A stretch of 39,480 nucleotides of DNA from Thermodesulfobacteriota bacterium. GTDB taxonomy: Bacteria; Desulfobacterota; Thermodesulfobacteria; Thermodesulfobacteriales; Thermodesulfatatoraceae. Every line of letters starts with the position of its first letter. Within the stretch, counting starts at the first letter, position 1. The stretch lies in contig JAADDY010000043.1 in the NCBI GenBank assembly GCA_013153725.1, positions 1-39,480 of the forward strand, written 5' to 3'. Shown here in pieces: positions 8,182 to 16,169 of the stretch. A program made the position numbers and the translations under genes. The notes below the pieces were generated by a model, which worked only from the letters and a program-made list of their open reading frames with translations, did not search any database and was not told where the DNA came from.

Positions 8182-8991
8182 TCAGATCCTGCAAAGGAGA
8201 GCGGCCCACCCCTCTTCAGCCAGAACCTTTTCGGCTTCGGCCTGAGGAAAGAGATTTTTTACTTCTGCCACCTGATCCAGCATGAAGCCTGAGAGGATCA
8301 TACGCCCGCCCGGCCTCAAAAGGGCGGGAAATTCTTTCCCCAGGGTGAGAATGGTGCCAATGGTGAGATTTGCCAAAAGGAGATCAAAGAAAGCCCGCCG
8401 GGCGCAGGAAAGCGAACCCTGGACCACCAGAATTTGTTCTTCATATCCGTTTGTGAGGACGTTGGCCCGGGCTTCTCTTACCGCGCGGGGGTCAATGTCT
8501 GCCGCGAGGATCTCTCGGGCCCCCAGTTTCGCGGCACACAGCGCCAGGACCCCGCTTCCGGTACCCAGATCGAAAACCCTTGCAGGGCGCTCCTTCTCAA
8601 AAGCTTCCGCCAGAAGCCGGGCCGATAGCTTGGTTGTGGGGTGAAAACCACTGCCAAAGGAGAAGTTCGTCTTGAGAACGATTTCACCCTCCCGGGGAGT
8701 GATCTCTCCTCCCGGAGAAACGATGACCAGACCCTCGGCGTATCGTAAACGATAGCCGGAAACCGGCCCGGCGGAAGGATAGAGCCCGGTTTCCAGGATG
8801 TCTGCACCGGGGGCAAAATCCAGAAGATCTCTCAAAATACTGTTTACGTCTTCGGGTTCGAAGACCAAAACCAGGGCTTCGGGTTCCTCAAAAAGGTTCA
8901 CCAGGCTGGGATGCGAAAAGGCCCCTTTCTTGAAACCGCGGGGGGCAATCTTCACGTGCAGGAAATTTTTTGCCGCTGGACGATACTCCAT
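8182..8991 (-). CDS. prmA: Ribosomal protein L11 methyltransferase
   Basis: SAM-dependent enzyme that trimethylates ribosomal protein L11 at several amino groups. The 269-residue protein carries the SAM-binding motif FDLGTGSGVLALCAAK, the acidic AADIDPRAV loop, and LLLANLT (the N/D-PPY-like position of PrmA). A conserved NFSFGSGFHPTTKL segment precedes the SAM domain, as in PrmA. It is a little shorter than E. coli PrmA. It begins 1 base after the dtd stop on the same strand and is probably co-transcribed. Its 3' end lies 2 bases from the end of the convergent DIPP synthase gene. Confidence 0.92.
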   Translation of the reverse strand: MEYRPAAKNFLHVKIAPRGFKKGAFSHPSLVNLFEEPEALVLVFEPEDVNSILRDLLDFAPGADILETGLYPSAGPVSGYRLRYAEGLVIVSPGGEITPREGEIVLKTNFSFGSGFHPTTKLSARLLAEAFEKERPARVFDLGTGSGVLALCAAKLGAREILAADIDPRAVREARANVLTNGYEEQILVVQGSLSCARRAFFDLLLANLTIGTILTLGKEFPALLRPGGRMILSGFMLDQVAEVKNLFPQAEAEKVLAEEGWAALLCRI

Positions 8992-8992
8992 A

Positions 8993-9442
8993 TCAGAAGA
9001 TCTTCCTGCTATCGAGGAGCAAGGTTACCGGGCCGTCGTTCACGAGTTCCACTTCCATCATGGCCCGAAAGCGACCAAGCTTCACCGGAATCCCCTCTTC
9101 TTCGAGCCTGGAGGCCAGGGCCAGATAAAGTTTCTCGGCCTCCTTCGGAGGGGCGGCCTTGTCAAAGGATGGGCGATTCCCTTTCCGGCAATCTCCGTAG
9201 AGGGTAAAGTTCGAAACCAGAAGGATCTCTCCGCCGATATCCTTTATCGAGCGGTTCAATTTACCGGCTTCATCTTCAAAGACTCTCAGATTGGCAATTT
9301 TGCGCGCCAGATAGGCCAGATCTTCGGAGGCGTCCTCCCTCGAGACCCCGAGCAGGACCAAGAACCCCCTCCCGATGCGAGAGATCTCCTCTCCGGAGAC
9401 TTTGACCCTTGCTTCTTTTACCCTCTGAATGACAGCCCGCAT
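8993..9442 (-). CDS. dtd: D-aminoacyl-tRNA deacylase
   Basis: Hydrolyses D-amino acids (and misloaded glycine) from tRNA, a proofreading step. The 149-residue protein begins [13 protein letters not shown], has the active-site motif [17 protein letters not shown] (the usual SQ is SN here) and the cis Gly-Pro motif in [11 protein letters not shown]. Length matches the family. The start ATG lies close to the divergent DUF72 gene (47 bases between starts), where both promoters must sit. Confidence 0.93.
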   Translation of the reverse strand: MRAVIQRVKEARVKVSGEEISRIGRGFLVLLGVSREDASEDLAYLARKIANLRVFEDEAGKLNRSIKDIGGEILLVSNFTLYGDCRKGNRPSFDKAAPPKEAEKLYLALASRLEEEGIPVKLGRFRAMMEVELVNDGPVTLLLDSRKIF

Positions 9443-9489
9443 CGGAGCCTTATCTTACATAGGAGAAAAATTCTTACCAGGGGGAAAGG

Positions 9490-10257
9490 ATGAAAAAAAT
9501 CTGGGTAGGCACCTGTGGCCAGGTGGTAGCCTGGCAGAAATTCTTCGATCTCTTCTCAGCCCTTGAAATAAACGCCACCTTCTACAGATTCCCCACGGAA
9601 AGGCAGGTCAAGAACTGGAAAAAGTATCTTAAAGAGGGAAAAGAAAAAGGGGCTTTCCTTTCGATGAAGGCTCACCAGCTCTTTACCCATCCTTTGAGAT
9701 CACCCACCTGGAAGCGCTCCGAATTCAGCCCGGAGGAGAGAAAGAGGCTCAAGGACCTCGTTGGTTGCCTCAAATGGAATGACTTCACCAGAGGCCAGCT
9801 CGAACGCACCAAAATTCTCCTCGAAGAACTGGTCCTCGACTTTCTTCTTTTCCAGCTTCCCGCAGCCTGTGAGGCGGAAAAGGAACAGATCTTGCCCTTT
9901 CTAAGGCAAGCCAGAGAGATGTTAACCCGCTGGGGAATAGGGCTTGAGATCCGCTGGGAAGATAGGACCTTGCTTGAGGAGGCTTACGCCGAAGGGATAA
10001 CCCCGGTCTTTGACCCTTTCCTGGAACCGGACCTGCGAGAAGAATTCTTCCCGAAGCTCGATTTTCTCTACCTCAGGCTCCACGGCGAAAAAGGCCCAGG
10101 TGGAAGAATAAACTACCGGCATCGCTATGAAGATCAGGAGCTAAACACTTTGAAGGACTGGCTCTTCGAGGCGAAGGCGGAAAGAATCTGCGTGCTCTTC
10201 AACAATGTTTACATGAAGGAGGATGCCTTGAGGTTTGAGGAGTTGCTTCAAAAATAG
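9490..10257 (+). CDS. DUF72 family protein (YecE-like)
   Basis: 255-residue cytosolic protein of the DUF72 family, a TIM-barrel-like fold of unknown function. It opens with KIWVGTCGQ, then LEINATFYRFPTERQVKNW (the family's EiNsTFYR motif), has LLFQLPAACEAE in the middle and LYLRLHGEKGPGGRINYRHRY near the end (R-x-H-G motif), and ends CVLFNNVYMKEDAL. GGGGGAAAGG precedes the ATG. It stands alone between the divergent dtd-prmA pair and the convergent tRNA-Gly. Confidence 0.85.
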   Translation: MKKIWVGTCGQVVAWQKFFDLFSALEINATFYRFPTERQVKNWKKYLKEGKEKGAFLSMKAHQLFTHPLRSPTWKRSEFSPEERKRLKDLVGCLKWNDFTRGQLERTKILLEELVLDFLLFQLPAACEAEKEQILPFLRQAREMLTRWGIGLEIRWEDRTLLEEAYAEGITPVFDPFLEPDLREEFFPKLDFLYLRLHGEKGPGGRINYRHRYEDQELNTLKDWLFEAKAERICVLFNNVYMKEDALRFEELLQK

Positions 10258-10260
10258 AAA

Positions 10261-10336
10261 TGGAGCGGGAGACGGGACTTGAACCCGCGACATCCACCTT
10301 GGCAAGGTGGCGCTCTACCAACTGAGCTACTCCCGC
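10261..10336 (-). tRNA. tRNA-Gly (anticodon GCC)
   Basis: On the minus strand a complete cloverleaf: acceptor GCGGGAG paired to CTCCCGC, discriminator T, encoded CCA (plus 10261-10263). D-arm AGCTCAGTTGGTAGAGC, anticodon stem CCACC/GGTGG with loop TTGCCAA giving GCC, T-arm with TTCAAGT loop. Confidence 0.96.
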
Positions 10337-10351
10337 TCCGGAACGTCTTTA

Positions 10352-10380
10352 TAAATAACGAGCCGTAAAAAAGCTGTCAA
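10352..10380 (-). promoter_or_regulatory. Promoter of tRNA-Gly
   Basis: On the minus strand TTGACA (plus 10375-10380), a 17-base spacer and TATTTA (plus 10352-10357) form a near-consensus sigma-70 promoter about 16 bases before the tRNA 5' end, directly after the porB stop codon. Confidence 0.7.
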
Positions 10381-10382
10381 GC

Positions 10383-11321
10383 CTAAAGCTCGGAGAGCTT
10401 CACCAGCCGCTCGTACTCGGCATCCACCCGCCGTTGAATCTCTTCGATAATTTCAGGGGTAAGGTGCCGAAAGCGCCGCTGAGCCTTGAGATACTCCTCT
10501 ACCGGCTTGGGCTTGGTGATCTTCCGCGTGAGATAGTACTTGCCTTCGATCACCTCATAGAGAGGAAAAATCTTCGTGTCCACCGCCAAGCGGGCAAGCT
10601 TGATGGAGTCTTCTCCTCTCGTTCCCCAGCCCGTAGGACAGGGAGAATAGATGTGAACGTAGGCCGGACCTTTTACCAGAGCCGCCTTCTTGACCTTGTT
10701 CATGAGATCCAGGAAAAAGGCCGGACTAGCCGTGGCCACGTAAGGAATACCGTGGGCAACGGCGATCTGAGGAACATTCTTCTTCCAGGTCATCTGGCCG
10801 ATGGAGCGCGCCCCAGGAGGGCTCGTGGTGGTCATCGCCCCAAAAGGTGTACAACTCGAACGCTGCACCCCGGTGTTCATGTAGGCCTCGTTGTCGAGAC
10901 AGATGTAGACAAAGTCGTGCCCACGCTCCAGCGCTCCGGAAAGGGCCTGAAGACCGATATCCGCTGTGCCGCCGTCACCGGCCACGGCGACCACGTCTAC
11001 GTGGCGACTCTTGGGGAAACGCCCGTGCCGTTTGAGCACCTTCAAGGCCGCTTCCACTCCCGAAGCTACCGCGGCAGCGTTTTCAAAAGCGATGTGGATC
11101 CAGGGTACACGCCAGGAAGTGTGCGGAAAAGGAGAGGTGACGATCTCCATGCAACCTGTGGCGTTACAGACGATAACATCCGTCCCCAGAGCCTTCATGG
11201 CCATTCTAAGGGCCAGGATTTCACCACATCCCTGACAGGCCCGGTGACCCGGAGCCAGAGGTTCTTCCTTTGGCAAGTTTTTAATGGAATATCCCTTGAA
11301 TTTCGTAAGTTCTGGTATCAT
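10383..11321 (-). CDS. porB: Pyruvate:ferredoxin oxidoreductase, beta subunit
   Basis: Thiamine-diphosphate subunit of the four-subunit pyruvate:ferredoxin oxidoreductase, which interconverts pyruvate + CoA with acetyl-CoA + CO2 and reduced ferredoxin. The 312-residue protein has cluster cysteines C29, C32, C57 and C228 (HRACQGCGE, NATGCME, YSPCPTGWG) and the TPP/Mg motif GDGGTADIG (115-123) followed by DNEAYMNTG. Its ATG overlaps the end of porA by 4 bases. Last gene of porG-D-A-B. In a sulfur-metabolising anaerobe it may work in either direction, including CO2 fixation from acetyl-CoA. A related 2-ketoacid substrate cannot be excluded. Confidence 0.94.
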   Translation of the reverse strand: MIPELTKFKGYSIKNLPKEEPLAPGHRACQGCGEILALRMAMKALGTDVIVCNATGCMEIVTSPFPHTSWRVPWIHIAFENAAAVASGVEAALKVLKRHGRFPKSRHVDVVAVAGDGGTADIGLQALSGALERGHDFVYICLDNEAYMNTGVQRSSCTPFGAMTTTSPPGARSIGQMTWKKNVPQIAVAHGIPYVATASPAFFLDLMNKVKKAALVKGPAYVHIYSPCPTGWGTRGEDSIKLARLAVDTKIFPLYEVIEGKYYLTRKITKPKPVEEYLKAQRRFRHLTPEIIEEIQRRVDAEYERLVKLSEL

Positions 11322-12496
11322 GACTCCCTCACCCCTATCATTTCGTAGGCTTCTTTGGGCCGCTTCTTGAGGTAGAAGGCAGCCCTGTCCGCCATTTCTT
11401 CGAAGTCCTCTACGGTAACGTCTCTTCCACCAAGTCCCGCGATGAAATTGACCACTCGCGGACGACGCGCGGCATTGTAAAGGGCCGAACGCACCTCGGT
11501 GGCTACCGGCCCTCCTACCCCACCCGGGGTAAGGGCCCGGTCTATTACCGCTAACACCGGAATGCCAGAGACAGCCTTGCGGAACTCCTGCATCGGGAAG
11601 GGCCTCCAGAGACGGAAGCGCATGAGCCCCACCTTCTTGCCCTGCTCCCGCATCTTGTCTATCGCAGTCATCGCGGTCTCGGCCAGACTGCCATTGATGA
11701 GGAGGACTACCTCGGCATCTTCGGTGCGGTAAGTTTCTACCGGATTGTAGACTCGACCAAATCTCTTGGCCCAGTCCTTCCAGACACGCAGGATGGCACG
11801 GCGCGAGTTTTTGAAGGCCTCATCCTGGGCCTTTTTGGCCTCAAAATAGATCTCCGGGATACCAACCGGCCCCATGGTGAGAGGCTTGCGCGGATCAAGC
11901 TTGTACTTGGGCTTGAAAGGTGGCAAGAAGTCGTCCACTTCTTCCTGGTCTGGAAGCTCCACGGGCTCTATCACGTGAGAAAGTGTGAAACCGTCGATGT
12001 TAACGATGGTTGGGAACATCACGTTGCGGTCCTCGGCAATACGAAAGGCCTGGATCACGAGATCGACAGCTTCCTGGCCGTTTTCCGCCCAGAGCTGGAT
12101 CCAGCCGATATCCCTCTCGGCCATGATGTCGCTGTGGTCGTTCCAGATACTGATGGGAGCAGAAAGGGCCCGGTTGGCCACCACCATCACCACTGGAAGC
12201 CTGAGAGCCGGGGCGATGAAGAGTATCTCGTGCATCAGGGCCAAACCCTGTGACGCGGTGGAAGTAAACGTCCGTGCCCCGGTGGCCACCGCCCCCAAAG
12301 CGGCACTGATAGCCGAATGCTCAGATTCTACGGTGATGTACTCGGCGTCGAGCTCGCCGTTGGCTACCAGTTCACTGAGATGCTCGACGATATGGGTCTG
12401 CGGGGTGATGGGATAGGCTGCGATGACCTCTGCCCTTGCCAGTTTGACGGCGTCTGCAATCGCAATGGATACCTCTTTGGCCACTCTCTTTCCCAT
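11318..12496 (-). CDS. porA: Pyruvate:ferredoxin oxidoreductase, alpha subunit
   Basis: Alpha subunit of the POR complex; it binds the pyrimidine end of TPP and pairs with PorB. The 392-residue protein has the conserved AYPITPQTHIVEHLSE, ESEHSAISAALGA (catalytic-site glutamate), the TSTASQGLALMHE segment and the long C-terminal transketolase-C-like domain (RFRLWRPFP, IDRALTPGGVGGP). The ATG at 12496 is preferred because GGAGGTCTAGTC lies before it; the frame stays open to 12553 without a better site. It is 2 bases downstream of porD and overlaps porB. Confidence 0.94.
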   Translation of the reverse strand: MGKRVAKEVSIAIADAVKLARAEVIAAYPITPQTHIVEHLSELVANGELDAEYITVESEHSAISAALGAVATGARTFTSTASQGLALMHEILFIAPALRLPVVMVVANRALSAPISIWNDHSDIMAERDIGWIQLWAENGQEAVDLVIQAFRIAEDRNVMFPTIVNIDGFTLSHVIEPVELPDQEEVDDFLPPFKPKYKLDPRKPLTMGPVGIPEIYFEAKKAQDEAFKNSRRAILRVWKDWAKRFGRVYNPVETYRTEDAEVVLLINGSLAETAMTAIDKMREQGKKVGLMRFRLWRPFPMQEFRKAVSGIPVLAVIDRALTPGGVGGPVATEVRSALYNAARRPRVVNFIAGLGGRDVTVEDFEEMADRAAFYLKKRPKEAYEMIGVRES

Positions 12497-12498
12497 GA

Positions 12499-12795
12499 CT
12501 AGACCTCCTCCATGACCATTGTGATGGCTTTTTTGGGGCAGACAGCAGCACAAATCCCGCAGCCCTTACAGTAGTAAAGGTTGACCAGATAGTAGCCCTC
12601 TTCGTCCTGCTGGTCGTAACACATATCAGGGCACATGATGTAACAAGTGCCGCACTTGACGCATTTTTCTTTCTCCAGCACGGGGCGGAGAGAGCGCCAG
12701 TTGCCGGTCTTGAATTCCGCACTATTCCCGGGCTCCAGAATATAGAGCCCAAAGGGGACTTCTTTCCAAGGCATCATACCTTGATCTTTACCCAT
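12499..12795 (-). CDS. porD: Pyruvate:ferredoxin oxidoreductase, delta (2x[4Fe-4S]) subunit
   Basis: 98-residue ferredoxin-like subunit that carries electrons between the TPP site and external ferredoxin. Two complete [4Fe-4S] motifs: C45, C48, C51, C55 with an extra Cys 59, and C76, C79, C82, C86 followed by P. The N-terminal extension (about 35 residues, PFGLYILEPGNS, NWRSLRPVL) is typical of PorD and docks to the complex. Sits 10 bases after porG and 2 bases before porA. Confidence 0.95.
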   Translation of the reverse strand: MGKDQGMMPWKEVPFGLYILEPGNSAEFKTGNWRSLRPVLEKEKCVKCGTCYIMCPDMCYDQQDEEGYYLVNLYYCKGCGICAAVCPKKAITMVMEEV

Positions 12796-12805
12796 CGCTT
12801 GCTCC

Positions 12806-13357
12806 TTACGTGTAAAGTTTGGTTTCTTTCATGGCTCGCGCCATCGCTGCCTTGTTCTTCTCGGCCAGACGGCCAAAACGATGTTCAAGGGCCTCTTCAA
12901 GATACTTCTTATCCACCAGCCCTGTGGCCTTCAGGAAGGCCCCCAGCATCGTGGTGTTGGTGATGGGAAGCCCCAGAACTTCCATGGCAATCTTGGTGGC
13001 ATCCACCACCGCAAGCTTGCCCTTGTATCCTCCGAGCATCTTGCGGATAGTCTTCTCGTCTTTGCTGGAGTTGAGTATGACCCAACCGTCTTCTTTGAGC
13101 CCTGCCGTAACGTCCACAATGGAAGGAAGGGAAGGATCAAGTACTATGACGATATCAGGGGTGTAGACCTTTTCTCTCAGACGGATCTTCTCGTCACTCA
13201 CACGTACAAAGGCCATTACCGGTGCTCCCCGACGCTCAGGGCCAAAACTCGGAAAGGCCTGGGCATATTTGTTTTGGTTGATAGCTGAAATGGCAATCAG
13301 TTCCGCGGAGGTAACCGCTCCTTGACCGCCTCGACCGTGGAGTCTGACTTCGATCAT
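12806..13357 (-). CDS. porG: Pyruvate:ferredoxin oxidoreductase, gamma subunit
   Basis: 183-residue gamma subunit, thought to bind CoA in the POR complex. The N-terminus has the GRGGQGAVTSAE loop and FGPERRGAPV, both hallmarks of the 2-oxoacid:acceptor oxidoreductase gamma domain; PITNTTMLGAF is also conserved. First gene of the porGDAB operon, the order known from archaeal and thermophile PORs. AAGGAGAGG precedes the ATG. A possible promoter lies at 13395-13422. Confidence 0.94.
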   Translation of the reverse strand: MIEVRLHGRGGQGAVTSAELIAISAINQNKYAQAFPSFGPERRGAPVMAFVRVSDEKIRLREKVYTPDIVIVLDPSLPSIVDVTAGLKEDGWVILNSSKDEKTIRKMLGGYKGKLAVVDATKIAMEVLGLPITNTTMLGAFLKATGLVDKKYLEEALEHRFGRLAEKNKAAMARAMKETKLYT

Positions 13358-13394
13358 TGGCCCTCTCCTTGAAGGATTCTAAGTTGGAACTTCC

Positions 13395-13422
13395 GTTAAC
13401 ATACCTTTTTGCTAGGTGTCAA
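13395..13422 (-). promoter_or_regulatory. Possible porGDAB promoter
   Basis: Minus-strand TTGACA (plus 13417-13422), 16-base spacer and a weak -10 (GTTAAC, plus 13395-13400). The -35 is perfect but the -10 matches only half of consensus. Located about 40 bases before the porG start. Confidence 0.4.
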
Positions 13423-13507
13423 CAACGATAGATCCCAAAATTATGCCTTTTGGAGTGATTACCGAAAAGATAAACGATCAGGCAAAAAATTTGGTAGGAG
13501 GCCTTTT

Positions 13508-14461
13508 TTGGGAAAACTTCACTGCACCTGGCAGGCCCCGCAAGATTCAGAAGAAGAGGCTTCCCTAGAAGGGCTAGATTTTTCGGGAAAGGACCTGAGC
13601 GGTGAAGATTTAAGCGGCGCCAACCTGAGGAAAGCAAAGTTCTTCCGGGCCAATCTTCGCGGAGCCATCCTGACGGGAGCTGATCTTACCGGAGCAGATT
13701 TCACAGGCGCCAACCTTGAGGGAGCAAATCTCGAAGGGGCCAAAGCCGAAGCCGCAGGCTTTGGCATGGCCAATCTCAAGGGCGCAAGACTCTTTCACGC
13801 CGACCTTCGCCACACCACTTTCACCAAGGCCAACCTGGAGGGAGCAGACCTGGGGTGTGCCGATCTTTCCCACGCAAGACTTCGAGAGGCCAACCTCCAG
13901 AGGGCCGATTTTACTTCGGCCAATCTCCAGGACGCACACCTCAACCTGAGCGATGTCTCCGGGGCCATCTTCAAGGACGCCGACCTGAGAAAGGCCCATT
14001 TGAGGATGCTCAAAGGCTACAAATCTGCCAACTGGATAGGGGCTGACATCCGAGATATCAACTTTGCCGGGGCCTATCTCATAAGACGCCACATCCTCGA
14101 CGAGAACTATCTCGAGGAGTTTCGCAAGCAGGGCAAATGGGCCCAGATAGTCTATTACCTCTGGTGGCTCACCTCAGATTGCGGGCGAAGCCTCAAGCGC
14201 TGGTGTATCCTCATCGCCATCCAGGCCCTCATCTTTGCCGGCCTTTACCATTTTGTTGGGGTCGATTACGGAAAGTACCCCACTCCTCTCTCACCCCTCT
14301 ATTACAGCATCGTCACCCTTACCACCCTGGGGTATGGAGACGTGATTCCCAATTCCATGCCCGGACAAATCCTTGCCATTTGCGAAGTAATTATGGGCTA
14401 CGTCATGCTAGGCGGGCTTTTAGCCATATTTACCAACCGTATTGCGAGGAGGGCGGACTGA
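13508..14461 (+). CDS. Pentapeptide-repeat protein with a K+-channel-like pore domain
   Basis: 317-residue fusion. Residues about 20-190 consist of some thirty A(D/N)LxX-type pentapeptides (for example GANLRKAKFFRANLRGA), which fold into a right-handed quadrilateral beta-helix. After a basic linker, residues about 235-315 form a two-helix ion-channel domain with the pore-loop filter TLTTLGYGD, the K+-selectivity signature. The helix part should be cytoplasmic and could gate or tether the channel; ligand unknown. Start: TTG at 13508 has AGGAGG 6 bases upstream; the open frame reaches back to 13409 without a better site. The stop overlaps the ATG of the HDOD gene by one base. Confidence 0.85.
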   Translation: MGKLHCTWQAPQDSEEEASLEGLDFSGKDLSGEDLSGANLRKAKFFRANLRGAILTGADLTGADFTGANLEGANLEGAKAEAAGFGMANLKGARLFHADLRHTTFTKANLEGADLGCADLSHARLREANLQRADFTSANLQDAHLNLSDVSGAIFKDADLRKAHLRMLKGYKSANWIGADIRDINFAGAYLIRRHILDENYLEEFRKQGKWAQIVYYLWWLTSDCGRSLKRWCILIAIQALIFAGLYHFVGVDYGKYPTPLSPLYYSIVTLTTLGYGDVIPNSMPGQILAICEVIMGYVMLGGLLAIFTNRIARRAD

Positions 14462-15318
14462 TGGGATTTCTGGGTTTTCTAAAAAAGAGGAAAAAAACTG
14501 ACCCCCGCAAAGAACTGCGGGAGCTCCTGGGGGGGTTCGAGCTCCCCTACTTTCCGAAAGCAGCCATGTCGGCTCTTGAGGCCTTGAGAGACCCTCAAAC
14601 CCCCACCTTCGAAATCGCAAGACGAATATCCGCCGACCCCGGTATTCACGTTCGGGTGCTCAAGACCGTAAATTCCGCAGCCTTCGGACTTCCTAGAAAG
14701 GTCTCCAATATTGAGCACGCGGTCGCTCTTCTGGGGAGGGCACGCCTGGAATCTCTGATCTTGCCCCTGGCGGTCCACCAAACCCTTCCCAAGTTCAAAA
14801 GCGCATGTCTCGATCTGGAACTTTTCTGGCTGGCCGCCGCCAAAAGGGGAAGCCTTGCCCGGCAGATCGCCCAAGTGCTTCATCCCAATACCAACGTCGA
14901 ATCCTTCAGTGCCGGGCTCCTTCAAGACATGGCCATCCCGGTCATCATACATCTCAAGGAGAAGATCTATTGCCCCACTCTCCAGAACTGGAACCAAGAT
15001 CCTCGCGTCAACCTGGTCGAGCTCGAAAAAGAGAGATTCGGCTTCGATCACCAAAACATCGGAGGGCTGATGGCGGAAGAGTGGAACCTTCCGGATTTCC
15101 TCGTGCAGGCGGTCTCGGCCCACCATCATCCCGAAATAGAACCCGCCGTTTATCTCGTTTCTCACATCCGCTACCAGCACGATCCCGACCACAGCCTGGA
15201 AAAAGAAATCATCGTGGAAGAGGCCCGCGACAAGTTCAATCTCCGCGCCGACCTCACCATGAACATGATCAAAAAGGCCGAACAGGAGGCCACAGAACTT
15301 GCCAAAATCTTTCTCTAA
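14461..15318 (+). CDS. HDOD domain protein
   Basis: 285-residue protein with an HDOD domain (HD-related output domain), residues about 20-215: LPYFPKAAMSALEAL, the ARRISADPGIHVRVLKTVNSAAFGLPRKVSNIEHAVALLG core that is diagnostic of HDOD, and the degenerate HD position SAHHHPE. HDOD proteins act in bacterial signalling and usually lack catalysis. A basic N-terminus (FLKKRKK) precedes it. Start ATG 14461 overlaps the channel gene's TGA by one base, so translation is coupled: an ion channel and a signalling-type protein as one unit. Ends before the tRNA-Gln promoter. Confidence 0.88.
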   Translation: MGFLGFLKKRKKTDPRKELRELLGGFELPYFPKAAMSALEALRDPQTPTFEIARRISADPGIHVRVLKTVNSAAFGLPRKVSNIEHAVALLGRARLESLILPLAVHQTLPKFKSACLDLELFWLAAAKRGSLARQIAQVLHPNTNVESFSAGLLQDMAIPVIIHLKEKIYCPTLQNWNQDPRVNLVELEKERFGFDHQNIGGLMAEEWNLPDFLVQAVSAHHHPEIEPAVYLVSHIRYQHDPDHSLEKEIIVEEARDKFNLRADLTMNMIKKAEQEATELAKIFL

Positions 15319-15320
15319 TC

Positions 15321-15348
15321 TTGCAGATCGACCCCGATAGATTATCTT
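15321..15348 (+). promoter_or_regulatory. Possible promoter of tRNA-Gln (and ABC operon)
   Basis: TTGCAG (15321-15326), 16-base spacer, TATCTT (15343-15348), about 15 bases before the tRNA start. It begins right after the HDOD stop codon. Since only 12 bases separate tRNA-Gln from the ABC gene, the same transcript may continue into it. Confidence 0.5.
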
Positions 15349-15362
15349 TTAGGAGACCAAGA

Positions 15363-15437
15363 TCCCGGGTCGTCTAATCGGCAGGACATGGGGTTTTGGC
15401 CCCCACGGTGGTGGTTCGAGTCCACCCCCGGGATCCA
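15363..15437 (+). tRNA. tRNA-Gln (anticodon TTG)
   Basis: Cloverleaf with acceptor TCCCGGG paired to CCCGGGA, discriminator T and encoded CCA (15435-15437). D-arm GTC...GAC, anticodon stem TGGGG/CCCCA with loop TTTTGGC giving anticodon TTG, T-arm GGTGG/CCACC with TTCGAGT loop. Confidence 0.93.
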
Positions 15438-15449
15438 CTCTACCTTCCG

Positions 15450-16169
15450 ATGCATACGGTTCTCGAAGTCGAAGACCTGACCAAGTGTTTCGGAAAAATC
15501 TGTGCCCTGAAAGGGATCTCGTTCACCCTGTGTTCCGGAGAGATCCTCGGGGTAGTGGGGCCCAACGGGGCCGGAAAGACCACGCTCATAAATTGCCTCT
15601 TGGGACTCGTCTTACCCACTTCGGGAAAGATCCGTTACTTTGGCAAAGATTTCTTCCGAAACCGGAGCCAAATACTTGCAAAGGTAAACTTTGCCTCCAG
15701 TTACGTGGCCTTGCCGCTCTCCCTGACCTTGGAAGAGAATCTCCTCGTCTATGCCCACCTTTATGGCCTCAGGGAACCGCGGGAGAGAGTGGCGGAGGTC
15801 TTGAAAATCTTCGGCCTCTACGAGAAACGGAAGAGACGCACCCGCACCCTTTCTTCCGGTCAGATGATGCGGCTCTGCCTCGCCAAGGCCCTGCTGAACC
15901 ATCCCCGGGTACTCCTACTCGATGAACCCACCGCCGGGCTTGACCCTGAAGTCGCCCAGAAGACCCGGGACCTGATCCTCAATTATGCCCGTCAGGAAAG
16001 GACGGCGGTCCTCTTTACTTCTCACAATCTCGCAGAAGTAGAGCGCATCTCTAGCAGAATCCTTGTTCTCCAAAAGGGCCAGATAAGGGCGCTAGGAAAG
16101 ATAGCGAAACTGCTGGAGGAGTTTGAGGCCGAGAGCCTCGAAGAACTCTACTTTCGGCTGGCAGCATGA
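15450..16169 (+). CDS. ABC-2-type exporter, ATP-binding subunit
   Basis: 239-residue ABC ATPase. Walker A GPNGAGKTT (37-45), a Q-loop region ASSYVALPLSLTLEENL, the signature LSSGQMMRL, Walker B LLLDEPTAGLDP and the H-loop SHN. The family belongs to ABC-2 exporters (drugs, polysaccharides, lipids); the substrate is not evident. Upstream there is only a 12-base gap after tRNA-Gln and no good ribosome site before the ATG; the frame is open further back but into the tRNA. It overlaps the permease start by 4 bases (ATGA). Confidence 0.9.
   Translation: MHTVLEVEDLTKCFGKICALKGISFTLCSGEILGVVGPNGAGKTTLINCLLGLVLPTSGKIRYFGKDFFRNRSQILAKVNFASSYVALPLSLTLEENLLVYAHLYGLREPRERVAEVLKIFGLYEKRKRRTRTLSSGQMMRLCLAKALLNHPRVLLLDEPTAGLDPEVAQKTRDLILNYARQERTAVLFTSHNLAEVERISSRILVLQKGQIRALGKIAKLLEEFEAESLEELYFRLAA

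Noticed and set aside
13550-14020. Repetitive DNA that looks like a short tandem array
   Set aside because: It is the coding pattern of the pentapeptide repeats, irregular at the DNA level; there are no constant repeats with unique spacers, so it is not CRISPR.
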